Positions 8,385-18,315 of a DNA stretch of 64,000 nt are shown here, one piece after another. Location of the stretch: NCBI RefSeq assembly GCF_016406145.1, contig NZ_CP066306.1:2294001-2358000 (forward strand), written 5' to 3'. The notes beneath the pieces were generated by a model, which worked only from the letters and a program-made list of their open reading frames with translations, had not been told where the DNA came from and did no database searches. The number at the start of each line of letters is the position of its first letter. Positions within the stretch are counted from its first letter, which is position 1. Position numbers and translations under genes: made by a program. The stretch comes from Pseudomonas putida (GTDB taxonomy: Bacteria; Pseudomonadota; Gammaproteobacteria; Pseudomonadales; Pseudomonadaceae).

Positions 8385-9071
8385 CTATTCGCTTGCCAGG
8401 CGCTTGAGCAGCGCCGTGGCCACCGCCTCGGACGATGCCGGGTTCTGCCCGGTGATCAGGTGCCCGTCCTCGACAACATGGCTCGCCCAGTCCGGGCCCT
8501 TGGAATACTCACCGCCATTGCGTTTGAGCATGTCCTCGACCAGAAATGGCACTACATCGGTCAGCCCGACCGCGTCTTCCTCACTGTTGGCGAACCCGGT
8601 CACTTTCTTGCCCTTGACCACAGGATGGCCGTCTGGCGCGTTGACGTTCTTGAACACACCCGGCGCATGGCACACGGCGGCAATCGGTTTGTTGGACGCA
8701 TAGAAGGCTTCGAGCAGCGTCTTGGAGTCCTTGTCCTCGGCCAGGTCCCACAGCGGCCCATGGCCACCGGGATAAAACACGGCGTCGAAGTCGTAAGGGT
8801 CGATTTCGCTCAGCGGTACTGTGTCGGCCAATGCCATCTGCCCCTCGGTGTCACTGCGAAAACGCCGGGTCGCATCGGTTTGCGCATCGTCCTCGTCGCT
8901 CTTGGGGTCCAGCGGCGGCTGCCCGCCTTTGGGCGATGCGAGGGTGACGTCGGCGTTGGCGTCGATGAACACGTAGTAAGGTGCGGCAAACTCCTCCAGC
9001 CAGAAGCCGGTTTTCTTGCCGGTGTCGCCCAGCTGATCGTGGGATGTCAGCACCATCAGGATCTTTTTCAT
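8385..9071 (-). CDS. DJ-1/PfpI-family protein (Hsp31-like glyoxalase III or chaperone)
   Basis: This 228-residue protein of the class I glutamine amidotransferase-like superfamily has the nucleophile elbow AAVCHAPGVF (Cys at about residue 138), the upstream glutamate region FYPGGHGPLWDL, and a C-terminal HVVEDGHLITGQNPAS segment typical of the Hsp31-like branch. Members act as glutathione-independent glyoxalases or stress chaperones. It leads a two-gene unit with the SDR downstream, which suits a role in reactive carbonyl stress. Confidence 0.85.
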   Translation of the reverse strand: MKKILMVLTSHDQLGDTGKKTGFWLEEFAAPYYVFIDANADVTLASPKGGQPPLDPKSDEDDAQTDATRRFRSDTEGQMALADTVPLSEIDPYDFDAVFYPGGHGPLWDLAEDKDSKTLLEAFYASNKPIAAVCHAPGVFKNVNAPDGHPVVKGKKVTGFANSEEDAVGLTDVVPFLVEDMLKRNGGEYSKGPDWASHVVEDGHLITGQNPASSEAVATALLKRLASE

Positions 9072-9317
9072 CTGTGCCAGTTCTCCAAGCGTGAATGGGC
9101 AGCGCGCCGTTCGCCCTGCGTTACTGTGGGAGGGCGCAGCAGGGCAGACGTTCCCTGCGCACCATCATCCTGTTGTTCTCAGCTCTGTGCAGTCTGGCCC
9201 TTGGCGCTCGGCCATGCCACCGCCTGGCAAGGTAAGTATGTGCGATATCCTGCGGCAGAATGCAGCATCGTCCTTACTAGTGATGCAGGCGCTGCGGTGC
9301 CTGTCGAGCTTCAGCCA

Positions 9318-10469
9318 TTACGCCGGCCTGGTCCTGCGATGAACCACTCCCGCCGCACACTTGAGCGCAAAGCCCAGCACGATCGCCGCCCCGGCACTCA
9401 CGAAAATCATCTCCCGCCCCGCACTCTGCTGCTGCACGGCGACAAACGCTGGCGCCGCGGCCGCCGCCGCCACTTGCAGAGTGCTCACCCACGGGGTCAG
9501 CGTGCCCTTCGGGTCATTGGTGGCGATTGCGCCCATGTAGTAGGTCAGCGCCAGTACCCAGCCAAAGTTCATCAGCAGCAATGCCCCGCAAAGCTGTTGT
9601 GCATCGTGGCTGTAGCGCGCCAGCAGCATGATCGACAGCAACACCAGCAGCGAACCGAAACCGATCATCGGCCCACGCGGCACTCGCCCGCCGAGCACGC
9701 TTGGCAGCGCCCCGCCGGGCAGGCCGCCGAGTATCCCCAGGCCGAACGCCCAGCCCACGTCCACCGGCGCGATCCCACGCTCACGCGACAGCGGGTCGAC
9801 GAAGCCCCAGATGCAATAGATGGCAAGCTGCAAGCACAGCATACCCAGCAAGGCATAGCGCCCGAGCATGGCCGAGCCGCAACCGCCCTGCGCCAGTTGC
9901 CGGGGTGCCTCGCGGTGCATCCGGGTGGGGATGGCAAGCGCTGCCAGGGCGATCAATACGAACCAGAAGCCGATCGACGCGATCGCCCAACGGTTGCCAA
10001 ATACCTCAGCCAATTGCGGCATGCAGGTGGCGTACAGGGCAAACACGGCAGTCTGAATCAGCAGCGACAGCCCATACGAGCGGTCCTGCCCAGGCAGGCG
10101 CCCCAGTCCACTGATCGCCCCGGCATACAACAGGCCCGTGGCCACGCCACAGGCCAGGCGGCAGGTGATCAGCGTCGGCAGTGAGTCCAACGCGCCACTG
10201 AGCAGGTTCAATGCCATTGCCACTAGCGCGCAGGCCACGTAGAAGCCACGGCCACCAAAGCGCCGCCCCAATGCCGGCAGCAGCAGGCTGCCGAGCAAAG
10301 TCCCGATCATTTCAACCGACAGCACCCAGCCTTGCTGGCTGAGGTCCAGGTGCAGCCGTTCGCCGACCAGGCCAATGAAGATCGGTTGCACGCCAATGAT
10401 GATCAGCGCCGTGGCGGCGATGTAGATCAGGGCGGCACGCAGAAGCAGGGTATTTTTATTGTTGTGCAT
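9318..10469 (-). CDS. MFS transporter
   Basis: This 383-residue protein has about twelve hydrophobic segments, and the first-half loop between helices 2 and 3 reads LPALGRRFGGRGF, an MFS-type A-like motif. The substrate cannot be inferred from sequence. It lies 54 bases downstream of the amidohydrolase gene on the same strand, so it probably imports or exports the substrate or product of that enzyme. The divergent TetR protein may control both. Confidence 0.8.
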   Translation of the reverse strand: MHNNKNTLLLRAALIYIAATALIIIGVQPIFIGLVGERLHLDLSQQGWVLSVEMIGTLLGSLLLPALGRRFGGRGFYVACALVAMALNLLSGALDSLPTLITCRLACGVATGLLYAGAISGLGRLPGQDRSYGLSLLIQTAVFALYATCMPQLAEVFGNRWAIASIGFWFVLIALAALAIPTRMHREAPRQLAQGGCGSAMLGRYALLGMLCLQLAIYCIWGFVDPLSRERGIAPVDVGWAFGLGILGGLPGGALPSVLGGRVPRGPMIGFGSLLVLLSIMLLARYSHDAQQLCGALLLMNFGWVLALTYYMGAIATNDPKGTLTPWVSTLQVAAAAAAPAFVAVQQQSAGREMIFVSAGAAIVLGFALKCAAGVVHRRTRPA

Positions 10470-10523
10470 CGAGGGTTTCCCGGGTGAAGCAGGTAGCGCG
10501 GCCCGCAGGCCGCGGCGCTCAGG

Positions 10524-12206
10524 TCAGGCGTGGGGGAGGGTGCCTGCATCGTGGGTAATACGGCCGTTCATCAAGGTCATGGCCACGTCCGTTTTACCGA
10601 TCTGGTAGCGGTCCAGCTCGAACAGGTCCTGTTCCATGATGATGATGTCTGCCCGTTTGCCCTCGGTAATCGAACCAATCTCTTTTTCCAGGCCCAGCTG
10701 GTAGGCGCCGTTGAGGGTGTAAGCGGCGATCAGTTGGGGAATGCTCAGGCGCTCGTTGGCATCAGGCATCACCGGTGCATCGGGCTCGCCGCTGAGCTGG
10801 CGGGTGTGGCCCGACTCGATGTGCTCCACCGGTTTGTGTTGGCAGCGGCACTGGCACACCAGCCCGTCCATGCCGATGGACACGGTCACACCCTGGTCGA
10901 TGAAGGTACGGAATTTGTACATCGAGGCCCAACGCTTGAACCCGTACGACTGCTGGATCGCCTCGGCATAGGCATCGACCACACCCCATTGCAACTGGGT
11001 GTTGGCCATGACGCCAATGCGGCGAAAACGCGGGATGTCGTCGGGGTGGGTGAGGAAGGCGTGTGTGATCACATGCCGTCGGTCGCGCGGCGGGTTGCTG
11101 GCGAAGGTGCGCTCGAACACGTCCAGGGCCATGCGCACCGCTGCATCACCCACCGCATGCACCATCACGTCGATACCGTTGGCGTCGGCGTTGCGTACAT
11201 GCTCTTCGAACACCGCCTCCGGCATGGTCGTCGAGCCACAGCTGTGGGGTTTGTCGCAGTAGGGCTCGAGCAGGAATGCGGTGTGGTTCAGCTCGGTGCC
11301 GTCGAGCATCAGCTTGAGGGTCTGCGCCTTCACCAGCGGCGAGTTGTAGCGCTGGCGCAGGGCCTGCAGCTGGATGACCGGGTCGGGCTCGGTGCCCATG
11401 TTGATGTAGCTGCCCACCACACGCAGTTTCAGGCGTGCTTCGCGTTCCAGTTGCTGCAGGGTTTCATACAGCAGCGCCTGGTCGCCGCTGGGGTCGAGGA
11501 AGCCTGCGTCGAACACCGTCGTGATGCCGGCAGCCACCAGCTTCTCTTGCCAGAACGGGATCGAGCGCAGGTACAGGTCGATCCCCGTCGGCAGGTAGCC
11601 GGCCTCGCTCAGGCGTTGCATCAGCAGCGAGTAAGCCGCGCAGTCAATGATGATGCCGGTGGGTTCGCCGGTGACCGGGTCTTTTTCGAACCAGCTGGCG
11701 CCTTCTTCCACCGCGGGGGTGTCGCGGTCGATGCCCGCCGCTTGCAGGGCAAAGCTGTTGACCCACATGGTGTGGTAGTCGGTGGACAACAGGCACACCG
11801 GCTTGTCCGGGCAGATGGCGTCCAGCACTTCACGGCGCAGCATGTCGGCCGGCATCAGCGGCTGTATCCAGCCCATGCCGGTGATGGCCTTCTCGGCGGG
11901 GTTGGCCTGGACGTACTGCTTGAGCAGGGCCAGCACCTGGTGTGGGTCTTCATGGTTGACCAGGGCCTGGAAGGCGAACGCGGTGCTGGAAAAGTGCCAG
12001 TGCGATTCGACGAAGCCAGGCAGCACCAGCTTGCCGTCGGCATCCAACAAACGGGTGGATGGGCCGGCATGGGCCATGACACTGGCCTTGTCGCCCACGC
12101 GCAGGATGCGTTCGCCCTGGATGGCCACGGCATCGGCCCAGGGCTGGTGCGGGTCGACGGTGTAGATGCGGGCGTTATGGATGATGAGCTCTGCAGCGGC
12201 GGTCAT
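10524..12206 (-). CDS. YtcJ-type metal-dependent amidohydrolase
   Basis: This 560-residue protein of the amidohydrolase family 3 (YtcJ-like) has the metal-binding strand LVLPGFVESHWHF near residue 65, the later metal ligands in DVMVHAVGDAAVRMALD and RRHVITHAFLTHPDD, and the C-terminal GKRADIIIMEQD. Such enzymes hydrolyse C-N bonds in amides or cyclic compounds. The start at 12206 has a good GGGAG ribosome site 5 bases away. It is followed by an MFS transporter and divergent to a TetR regulator, a layout typical of a small catabolic unit. Its substrate is unknown. Confidence 0.85.
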   Translation of the reverse strand: MTAAAELIIHNARIYTVDPHQPWADAVAIQGERILRVGDKASVMAHAGPSTRLLDADGKLVLPGFVESHWHFSSTAFAFQALVNHEDPHQVLALLKQYVQANPAEKAITGMGWIQPLMPADMLRREVLDAICPDKPVCLLSTDYHTMWVNSFALQAAGIDRDTPAVEEGASWFEKDPVTGEPTGIIIDCAAYSLLMQRLSEAGYLPTGIDLYLRSIPFWQEKLVAAGITTVFDAGFLDPSGDQALLYETLQQLEREARLKLRVVGSYINMGTEPDPVIQLQALRQRYNSPLVKAQTLKLMLDGTELNHTAFLLEPYCDKPHSCGSTTMPEAVFEEHVRNADANGIDVMVHAVGDAAVRMALDVFERTFASNPPRDRRHVITHAFLTHPDDIPRFRRIGVMANTQLQWGVVDAYAEAIQQSYGFKRWASMYKFRTFIDQGVTVSIGMDGLVCQCRCQHKPVEHIESGHTRQLSGEPDAPVMPDANERLSIPQLIAAYTLNGAYQLGLEKEIGSITEGKRADIIIMEQDLFELDRYQIGKTDVAMTLMNGRITHDAGTLPHA

Positions 12207-12338
12207 GGCGACTCCCTGGGTCAAAATGCCGCGCTAGTTTTGCGTCGATAAAAAGTTTTAGTCAATAAAATATTTTCCCGGTTCAGCGATGTTGTATGCT
12301 GGCCCTCCCGACCAATCGGGTTCGACAAAGGTAGTGAC

Positions 12339-12959
12339 GTGAGCGGATTACGCGAACAGCAGAAGGCCATGCGCCGGGAGACGATCAGCCGTACGGCGCT
12401 GGGCCTGTTCGAGGCGCAGGGCTACCAGACCACCACCATGGAGCAGATCGCGCGCCTGGCGGCGGTGTCTGTGCCCACGGTATTCGCCTATTTCGGCAGC
12501 AAACAGGAGATCCTGCTGGAGAAGCTGCGCGAGGCGGACCACCGCGCCGTCACCCAGGCGCGCCGCCGCCTGCCCGAATTCGAGGATGCGCTGGATGCCT
12601 TGTGCTGTTACGAGGAGCACCTCACCGATTACGCCTTCGCGGTGCTGCCCGCGCCACTGTGGCGCGAGATCCTGCCGCCCTTGCTGCCGCTGCTGGGCGG
12701 TGACCAGCAGGCGTTGCCCGCCGCCTACAAGCGTGTCAACGACGCGTTGGTCGAGGAGCTCAAGCACCTGCTGCAGGACCTGTGTGACAGCGGCAAGCTG
12801 CGGGCCGATCTCGATGTCGGCTATGCGGCGTTCCTGATCAACGACTATGGGCACTTGCAACTGCTGCGCCTGTGCAACAGCGAGACGCTGGACATGCCTG
12901 CGCATCGCACGCAAGTGCGCATGTTCATGGCCATCTTGCTGGCCGGCATGCGCGGTTGA
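12339..12959 (+). CDS. TetR-family regulator
   Basis: This 206-residue protein uses a GTG start and carries an N-terminal TetR helix-turn-helix: ISRTALGLFEAQGYQTTTM then IARLAAVSVPTVFAYFGSKQEILL (residues about 15-58). The ligand domain is unassigned. It is divergent from the amidohydrolase-MFS pair, and the 132-bp gap has a very AT-rich patch with the palindrome AAAATATTTT at 12267-12276, a plausible operator. It probably represses the pair and itself. Confidence 0.88.
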   Translation: MSGLREQQKAMRRETISRTALGLFEAQGYQTTTMEQIARLAAVSVPTVFAYFGSKQEILLEKLREADHRAVTQARRRLPEFEDALDALCCYEEHLTDYAFAVLPAPLWREILPPLLPLLGGDQQALPAAYKRVNDALVEELKHLLQDLCDSGKLRADLDVGYAAFLINDYGHLQLLRLCNSETLDMPAHRTQVRMFMAILLAGMRG

Positions 12960-12968
12960 CGGTTCCCC

Positions 12969-13592
12969 CTACGCCATCCCGTTACGGCCATGGGCCAGGA
13001 AGCCCGCACGCTCGCTCAGCCGTTGGTAGTAATCCCGCACAGCCGGCAGGTGAGGGTGCTCGAAGGGCGTTTCGAACCAGCGATTGACCGAAAGCCCGAT
13101 GGGGATATCGGCCAGCGTAAAGCTGTGACCGGCCACATAAGCACCGGTCGTAACCAACTGCTGCTCGAGGATGCGCATATGGCGCGACCAGTCTGCGCAC
13201 CCGGCGGCCAGCGCCTGGGCATCCTGGTGCGCGGGTGAGTGGCGTACCAGCGACATGAACGCATAGCTCCACGAGCGGTTCAGGTCCGAGGCTTGCCAGT
13301 CGATCCATTGATCCACCCTGGCCCGAGCCGTGACCTCGGTGGGGTACACCGGCGCATCGCCATAACGCGTGGCCAGGTAGCGGATGATGGTGTTGGACTC
13401 CCACAGCGTGAAGTCGCCGTCCTGAATCACCGGGACCATGGCGTTGGGGTTCAGGGCCAGGAACGCAGGCGTGTCGGTGGGCTGGAAGCCTGCGCCCCAG
13501 TCTTCGCGATCGAAGGGAATATCGAACTCAATGCAGGCCCAGAGGACCTTGCGCACGTTGATGGAAGAATCCCTGCCCAATATCCGTAGCAT
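12969..13592 (-). CDS. Glutathione S-transferase
   Basis: This 207-residue cytosolic GST has an N-terminal thioredoxin-like domain with [18 protein letters not shown], the cis-proline segment NAMVPVIQD and the glutathione-contacting [12 protein letters not shown]. The C-terminal helical domain contains the N-capping FTLADIPIG. The serine-rich first loop places it with Ser-type rather than Cys-type enzymes. The start at 13592 gives the normal family length; upstream codons in the same frame look non-coding. Its last codon is 9 bases from the convergent TetR stop. Confidence 0.87.
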   Translation of the reverse strand: MLRILGRDSSINVRKVLWACIEFDIPFDREDWGAGFQPTDTPAFLALNPNAMVPVIQDGDFTLWESNTIIRYLATRYGDAPVYPTEVTARARVDQWIDWQASDLNRSWSYAFMSLVRHSPAHQDAQALAAGCADWSRHMRILEQQLVTTGAYVAGHSFTLADIPIGLSVNRWFETPFEHPHLPAVRDYYQRLSERAGFLAHGRNGMA

Positions 13593-13980
13593 GCTGTAGT
13601 CCTTTTCCGGGAAGAGCCGATCGTCAACCACGGCACTTCTTCGGTCAAGCGTAAAAGCGCAGTGGTCAGTAGCGGGCCTAAATCCCCACCTAGGCACCGA
13701 TTCGGTCCCCCGGCAAGAGGCCGCCACCGAGGCCTTGTCAGCCTTGGTGTTCCGGCAATTGGGGAGTTTCGTATTCGTATGGGTCGCGGGCAAGAAGCCC
13801 GGCAGCCGGCTACGCTCACTACTTGAGAAACATTCTGCAACATTAGGCCAGCAGGCCCTGAAGGATCATGTTCACCGCTGCTGATGGATGGCCGCGCTGG
13901 TTGGCAGGTCGCCCCATGGGGGAGGCCGCAAATCACAGGTTGCCGCAAGCAATCTGTGCAACTCCAAGCGGAGGGTCATC
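13593..13980. other. 388-bp gap without a convincing gene
   Basis: This gap separates the divergent GST and polyglycine-protein genes. No frame in it has coding character. The visible structure is a short hairpin (CGGGC at about 13787, GCCCG at about 13797). The last bases hold the ribosome site AGCGGAGGG of the polyglycine gene. A small RNA or long leader cannot be excluded by reading alone. Confidence 0.5.
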
Positions 13981-14499
13981 ATGCTCGGGAAATGCTTGTT
14001 GGCTTTGGCCATCGGGGCTGTGTTGTCGGCTTCGGCGGTATTGGTGCCTGACACTATCGGCATTACTTCGAATGCGTATGCGAAGGATGGTGGTGGTGGT
14101 GGTGGTGGTGGTGGTGGTGGTGGTGGTGGTGGTCATGGTGGCGGTGGTCATGGTGGCGGTGGTGGCGGCCACGGTGGGGGTAGCGGTGGTGGTGGCCACG
14201 GCGGTGGGGGAGGTCACGGAGGCGGCGGCGGTCACGGCGGTGGAGGTGGTGGGGGGCATGGAGGCGGCAGCGGTGGCAGTGGCGCAGGCCACGGCGGTAG
14301 CGGCCACAGCGGTGATGGGGGCGGTCATGCTAGCTCAGGTCGCGGTGAAAGTGGCCGCAACGGGGCGGATGATGGAGCCAACCATGAAGCGAATCACGAA
14401 GCCAGTCATGGTGTGGGTGAGGCCCACGGCGTAGGGCATGGTGCTGATGATGGGGTCAATCATGATGTCGGGGATGATCATGGAGGTGATCGGACCTGA
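13981..14499 (+). CDS. Exported polyglycine/Gly-His-rich low-complexity protein
   Basis: This 172-residue protein has a signal peptide (MLGKCLLALAIGAVLSASA, cleavage probably near SNAYAKD at residues 33-37). Almost the whole mature part consists of Gly runs broken by His or Ser, ending in a His/Asp/Asn-rich tail. A perfect GGT triplet run from about 14091 to 14132 encodes 14 consecutive glycines. The start was chosen for its GGAGGG site and signal peptide. Gly-His repeats may bind metal ions or form a flexible envelope component. No family function is known to me. Confidence 0.7.
   Translation: MLGKCLLALAIGAVLSASAVLVPDTIGITSNAYAKDGGGGGGGGGGGGGGGHGGGGHGGGGGGHGGGSGGGGHGGGGGHGGGGGHGGGGGGGHGGGSGGSGAGHGGSGHSGDGGGHASSGRGESGRNGADDGANHEANHEASHGVGEAHGVGHGADDGVNHDVGDDHGGDRT
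14089..14132 (+). repeat. GGT trinucleotide microsatellite in coding sequence
   Basis: About fourteen uninterrupted GGT units encode a polyglycine run and grade into degenerate GGT/GGC/CAT repeats to about 14300. Slipped-strand changes of whole units would alter protein length without breaking the frame. Confidence 0.85.
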
Positions 14500-14513
14500 C
14501 ATTCACTCACCTC

Positions 14514-14565
14514 ATGCAGCGGGGTGCCTGTTGCCGGCAACCCGGCCACAGGCACCCCGCTGCAT
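14514..14565. terminator. 18-bp perfect inverted repeat between convergent genes
   Basis: The arm at 14514-14531 is perfectly complementary to 14548-14565, enclosing a 16-base loop. It lies between the polyglycine gene and the convergent chemoreceptor gene. Neither side has a U tract, so it may terminate weakly or stabilise both 3' ends. Confidence 0.5.
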
Positions 14566-14630
14566 GTCAGCTGTTGCAGGCCTCATCGCTGGAATGTTTG
14601 CGCAGCCATGCCAGCGATGAGAGGCACCAG

Positions 14631-16775
14631 TCAGACGCGGAACTGGTCCATCAATCCCTGTTGCTGGTTGGCCAGGCTGTTGAGCGACTGGCTGACCCGT
14701 GCAGATTCATTGGCCTGCCCGGACAACGACTCGGTGACATCGCGGATGGTCGCGACATTGCTGTTGATCTCTTCGGCCACGGCGCTCTGTTCTTCGGCGG
14801 CGGAGGCGATCTGCAGGTTCATGTCGGTGATCACGGTCACGGCCTGGCCGATGCGCTGCAGCGCGGTGACGGCCTGGCCGACCTGCTCCACACCGCCCTG
14901 GGCCTGGCGATGGCTATTATCCATGGCGCCGACCACCTCGCGGGTGCCGGCCTGCAGGGCTTCGATGACCTGACGGGTTTCTTCCACAGACTCCTGGGTG
15001 CGTTGGGCCAGGTTGCGCACTTCGTCGGCGACCACGGCGAAGCCACGGCCGGCCTCACCGGCACGGGCAGCTTCGATCGCGGCATTGAGTGCCAGCAAGT
15101 TGGTCTGCTCGGCAATCGAGCGGATCACCTCCAGCACCGAGCCGATCTTCTCGCTGTTATGTGCCAGCCCTTCGACCTCGGCCATCGCATGGCTCATGTC
15201 TGCTGCCAGTGTGTCGATGCTGCGGGTGGTGCGGTCGATCACTGCCAAGCCTTCGCGGGTTGCCTGGTCTGCTTCACGAGCGGCCTGTGCCGCCTGGGCG
15301 GCGCTGCGAGCGACGTCCTGAGCCGTGGCGCTCATTTCGTGCGAGGCGGTGGCCGCCTGGTCGACCTGACGGTATTGCTGTTCCATGCCGGCGCTGGTTT
15401 GCGTGGCAATCGCCGAGGACTGGTCGGCGGTGCTGCGTGCCGCCTGCACCGAGCGTTTGACCTCGGCGATGGTCGGCTGCAGTTTGTCCAGGAAGCGGTT
15501 GAACCAGCCGGCCAGTTCCCCGAGCTCGTCGCGTTTGTCGTAGGTCAGGCGGCGGGTGAGGTCGCCTTCACCGCTGGCGATGTCTTTGAGCATGGCCGCC
15601 ACCCCGAGGATCGGCCGGGTCACGCCACGGGCCATCAGCCACACCAGCAGCAGGCCGGCAATCGCAGCGCCCAGGCCAAGGCCCAGCTCCAGCAGGGTGC
15701 CGCTGGTGTTCAGGGCATCGAGCTCTTGTTTCAGCGCCTCGGCCGGGCCGGTCAGGGCGTTTTCCGGCACATCCAGCAGCACACCCCATGGCTGGGCGCC
15801 AGGGATTGGCTGGAACGCCGCGAGTACCTTCAGGCGTTGCTGGTCGTGGTGGACGCTCAATTTACCTTCGGCCAGCTTGCGTACCAATTCGGCGCCTTTG
15901 CTGGTGTCGACCTGGTCAAAACGCTGGGCCAGCTTGCTGGCGTCGGCACTGTAGCCGGCCAGCAGGCCCACTGGGCTCAGGATGCCTACGGTGGTGCGGC
16001 CTTCGTACAGGCTGCGGCTGGCTTCCTGGCTCAGGGCCTGCAGGCTGTTGAGGTTGATGTCGATGGACAAGGTGGCGATCACCTTGCCGTTGACCGCCAG
16101 CGGGAACACGATGCTGGTCATCAGCACGCGCTGGCCGTCGATGTCGTAGAAGTACGGCTCCACCACGCAGACCTTGCCGCTGCTGCGCGGGCACACCCAC
16201 CAGGTGTTGGCGGGCTGGCCGCTGGGGCCGATCTCGGTGTTGGCCATGTCGTGTTCGGGCAGGGCCATGGCGGTCAACTGACCGACGCGCGGCTGCGACC
16301 AGTACAGGGCGAAGCGGCCGGTCTCGTTGCTGCCAAGCTCGGGTTGGGCGGTGAAGAGGCTGTCCTTGCCGTCCAGGGCATTGGGTTCGAACACCAGTGA
16401 CAGGCCCAGCAGTTCGGGGTTGGCCTGCAGGGCTGCACGAACCTGGCGGGTCATGTCTTCACGCAGGTCGTAGGCATCCAGAAAGCGCTTTTCCGCCTGC
16501 TCACGCAGGAACAGCACCTGGCGGGCGAACCCGGCACCGTACTGGTAGGCATCCATGAACTGGCGGCTGATGTTCAGGGCCTGGACCTCGCCTTGCGACT
16601 CGATACGCGCCTGCGCTGCCTCACTGAGCATCTTCTCGCTGCTGGCTTTGACCAGGTCCGAGCTGTGGTCCATGCGGTACAGCGAAAGGCCGACGAGCAG
16701 TGTGACGATGCTGGCCAGGCACAGGCCGGCAAGCAGGGTGATCTTCCACTGGATGGAAAGTTGTCGCAAAGGCAT
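14631..16775 (-). CDS. Methyl-accepting chemotaxis protein, dCache-sized sensor
   Basis: This 714-residue chemoreceptor has transmembrane segment 1 at about residues 11-32, a periplasmic region of about 340 residues (size typical of a double-Cache domain, with [10 protein letters not shown] and [19 protein letters not shown]), and transmembrane segment 2 at about 362-384. HAMP follows near 385-440, then a cytoplasmic signalling domain with the hairpin tip [38 protein letters not shown]. It would pass ligand occupancy to CheA. The ligand is unknown; amino acids, amines and organic acids are all known for this class. Confidence 0.9.
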   Translation of the reverse strand: MPLRQLSIQWKITLLAGLCLASIVTLLVGLSLYRMDHSSDLVKASSEKMLSEAAQARIESQGEVQALNISRQFMDAYQYGAGFARQVLFLREQAEKRFLDAYDLREDMTRQVRAALQANPELLGLSLVFEPNALDGKDSLFTAQPELGSNETGRFALYWSQPRVGQLTAMALPEHDMANTEIGPSGQPANTWWVCPRSSGKVCVVEPYFYDIDGQRVLMTSIVFPLAVNGKVIATLSIDINLNSLQALSQEASRSLYEGRTTVGILSPVGLLAGYSADASKLAQRFDQVDTSKGAELVRKLAEGKLSVHHDQQRLKVLAAFQPIPGAQPWGVLLDVPENALTGPAEALKQELDALNTSGTLLELGLGLGAAIAGLLLVWLMARGVTRPILGVAAMLKDIASGEGDLTRRLTYDKRDELGELAGWFNRFLDKLQPTIAEVKRSVQAARSTADQSSAIATQTSAGMEQQYRQVDQAATASHEMSATAQDVARSAAQAAQAAREADQATREGLAVIDRTTRSIDTLAADMSHAMAEVEGLAHNSEKIGSVLEVIRSIAEQTNLLALNAAIEAARAGEAGRGFAVVADEVRNLAQRTQESVEETRQVIEALQAGTREVVGAMDNSHRQAQGGVEQVGQAVTALQRIGQAVTVITDMNLQIASAAEEQSAVAEEINSNVATIRDVTESLSGQANESARVSQSLNSLANQQQGLMDQFRV

Positions 16776-16991
16776 GGGGCGTCCCTTTTTTGAGGGTAAG
16801 GGTTTGGCTTTGGATCTTGGGTGGGGCTTAACCCCTCTGCTATATCGGCTCCCCGGTTTTTTTCTTTATTCAAACATTCAATTTAAATTTACCGGCCCGC
16901 GTAATACGCCGCAGCCCGGCGCTTTTGACATCTGTGCCCCACTGCTGCAGAGTGCGCGCTTTTTGTCTGCAGCTACGAGGAAAGCCAAACC

Positions 16992-18311
16992 ATGAATGCA
17001 GTGATTGCCGCGGTAGGCATCATGCTCATACTCAGCCTGTCGCGCGTGCACGTGGTCATCGCGCTGATCATCGGCGCCCTGGCCGGTGGCCTGGTCGGCG
17101 GCCTGGGCATCGAGGGCACACTCAAGGCCTTCAACGGCGGCCTGGGCGGTGGCGCCACGGTGGCGTTGTCCTATGCCTTGCTCGGCGCCTTCGCCGTTGC
17201 GATCGCCAAGTCCGGCCTGGCCCACGCCCTGGCAGACCGTGCGCTGGCGATGATCGACCGCCAAGGCCATGCCAATGGCGGCAAGGTCAAGTGGCTGCTG
17301 ATCGGCCTGATGCTGGTGGTGGCGGTGTCATCGCAGAACATCCTGCCGATCCACATCGCCTTCATCCCGCTGCTGGTGCCGCCGCTGCTGTACGTGTTGA
17401 CCCGCCTGCGCATCGACCGCCGGCTGATCGCCTGCGTGATCACCTTTGGCCTGATCACACCTTACATGTTTCTGCCGGTGGGGTTTGGCAACATCTTCCT
17501 CAACGAGATTCTGTTGGCCAACGTTGCCCGCGCAGGCGTCGACGTGAGCGGTGTCAACGTCACCCATGCCATGGCCATTCCCGCGGCGGGCATGCTGGCC
17601 GGCTTGCTGCTGGCGGTGTTCTTCAGCTACCGCAAGAAGCGCGACTATGACCTGGCGCGCATTGAGCAGGTCGAGCAGGTCAGCGTGCAGTACAACCCGC
17701 TGACCCTGCTGGTGGCGGGGCTTGCTATCGCTGCGGCGTTCATCGTTCAGTTGTGGCTGGACTCGATGATCATCGGCGCCATGGTCGGTTTCCTGATCTT
17801 CTCGCTGTCGGGCATCGTGCGCTGGAAAGACACCGACAGCCTGTTCACCGAAGGCATGAAGATGATGGCCATGATCGGGTTCATCATGATCGCAGCTTCG
17901 GGTTTCGCCGAGGTGCTCAAAGCCACTGGCGAGGTCAAGGGCCTGGTAGAAACTTCGGCGCAATGGATCGACCACAGCAAGGGCGTCGGTGCCTTGCTGA
18001 TGCTGTTGGTGGGGTTGCTGGTGACCATGGGCATCGGTTCGTCGTTCTCGACGGTGCCGATTCTGGCGGCGATCTTCGTGCCGCTGTGCGTGCAGCTGGG
18101 CTTCGACCCCCTGGCCACCGTGTGCATCGTCGGCACCGCCGGTGCCCTGGGTGATGCAGGCTCGCCGGCATCGGACTCGACCCTGGGGCCAACCTCGGGG
18201 CTCAACGTCGATGGCCAGCATCACCATATCTGGGACACCGTTGTACCGACCTTCATCCACTACAACCTGCCACTGCTGGCGTTTGGCTGGCTGGCGGCGA
18301 TGACGCTCTAG
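16992..18311 (+). CDS. Na+/H+ antiporter-family (YuiF/NhaC-like) permease
   Basis: This 439-residue protein has about eleven hydrophobic helices with conserved [16 protein letters not shown] and [17 protein letters not shown] segments and the C-terminal [19 protein letters not shown], which are typical of the ion-transporter superfamily group annotated as Na+/H+ antiporter family. Some relatives are amino acid or organic acid permeases, so ion exchange is not assured. A GAGGAAA ribosome site precedes the ATG. It is monocistronic and convergent with fecR, with only 4 bases between stop codons. Confidence 0.8.
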   Translation: MNAVIAAVGIMLILSLSRVHVVIALIIGALAGGLVGGLGIEGTLKAFNGGLGGGATVALSYALLGAFAVAIAKSGLAHALADRALAMIDRQGHANGGKVKWLLIGLMLVVAVSSQNILPIHIAFIPLLVPPLLYVLTRLRIDRRLIACVITFGLITPYMFLPVGFGNIFLNEILLANVARAGVDVSGVNVTHAMAIPAAGMLAGLLLAVFFSYRKKRDYDLARIEQVEQVSVQYNPLTLLVAGLAIAAAFIVQLWLDSMIIGAMVGFLIFSLSGIVRWKDTDSLFTEGMKMMAMIGFIMIAASGFAEVLKATGEVKGLVETSAQWIDHSKGVGALLMLLVGLLVTMGIGSSFSTVPILAAIFVPLCVQLGFDPLATVCIVGTAGALGDAGSPASDSTLGPTSGLNVDGQHHHIWDTVVPTFIHYNLPLLAFGWLAAMTL

Positions 18312-18315
18312 GGCA

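Noticed and set aside
7593..10184. Very long plus-strand open frame opposite the SDR, DJ-1 and MFS genes
   Set aside because: Its translation is Gln/Arg/His-rich with no domain, as is common for antisense frames in high-G+C DNA; the minus-strand genes have clear motifs.
10530..12251. 573-codon plus-strand open frame opposite the amidohydrolase
   Set aside because: It is the antisense shadow of a well-supported enzyme and lacks its own ribosome site or motifs.
14089..14300. CRISPR-like or intergenic tandem array
   Set aside because: The repeats are triplets in a coding frame with a signal peptide and ribosome site; there are no spacers.
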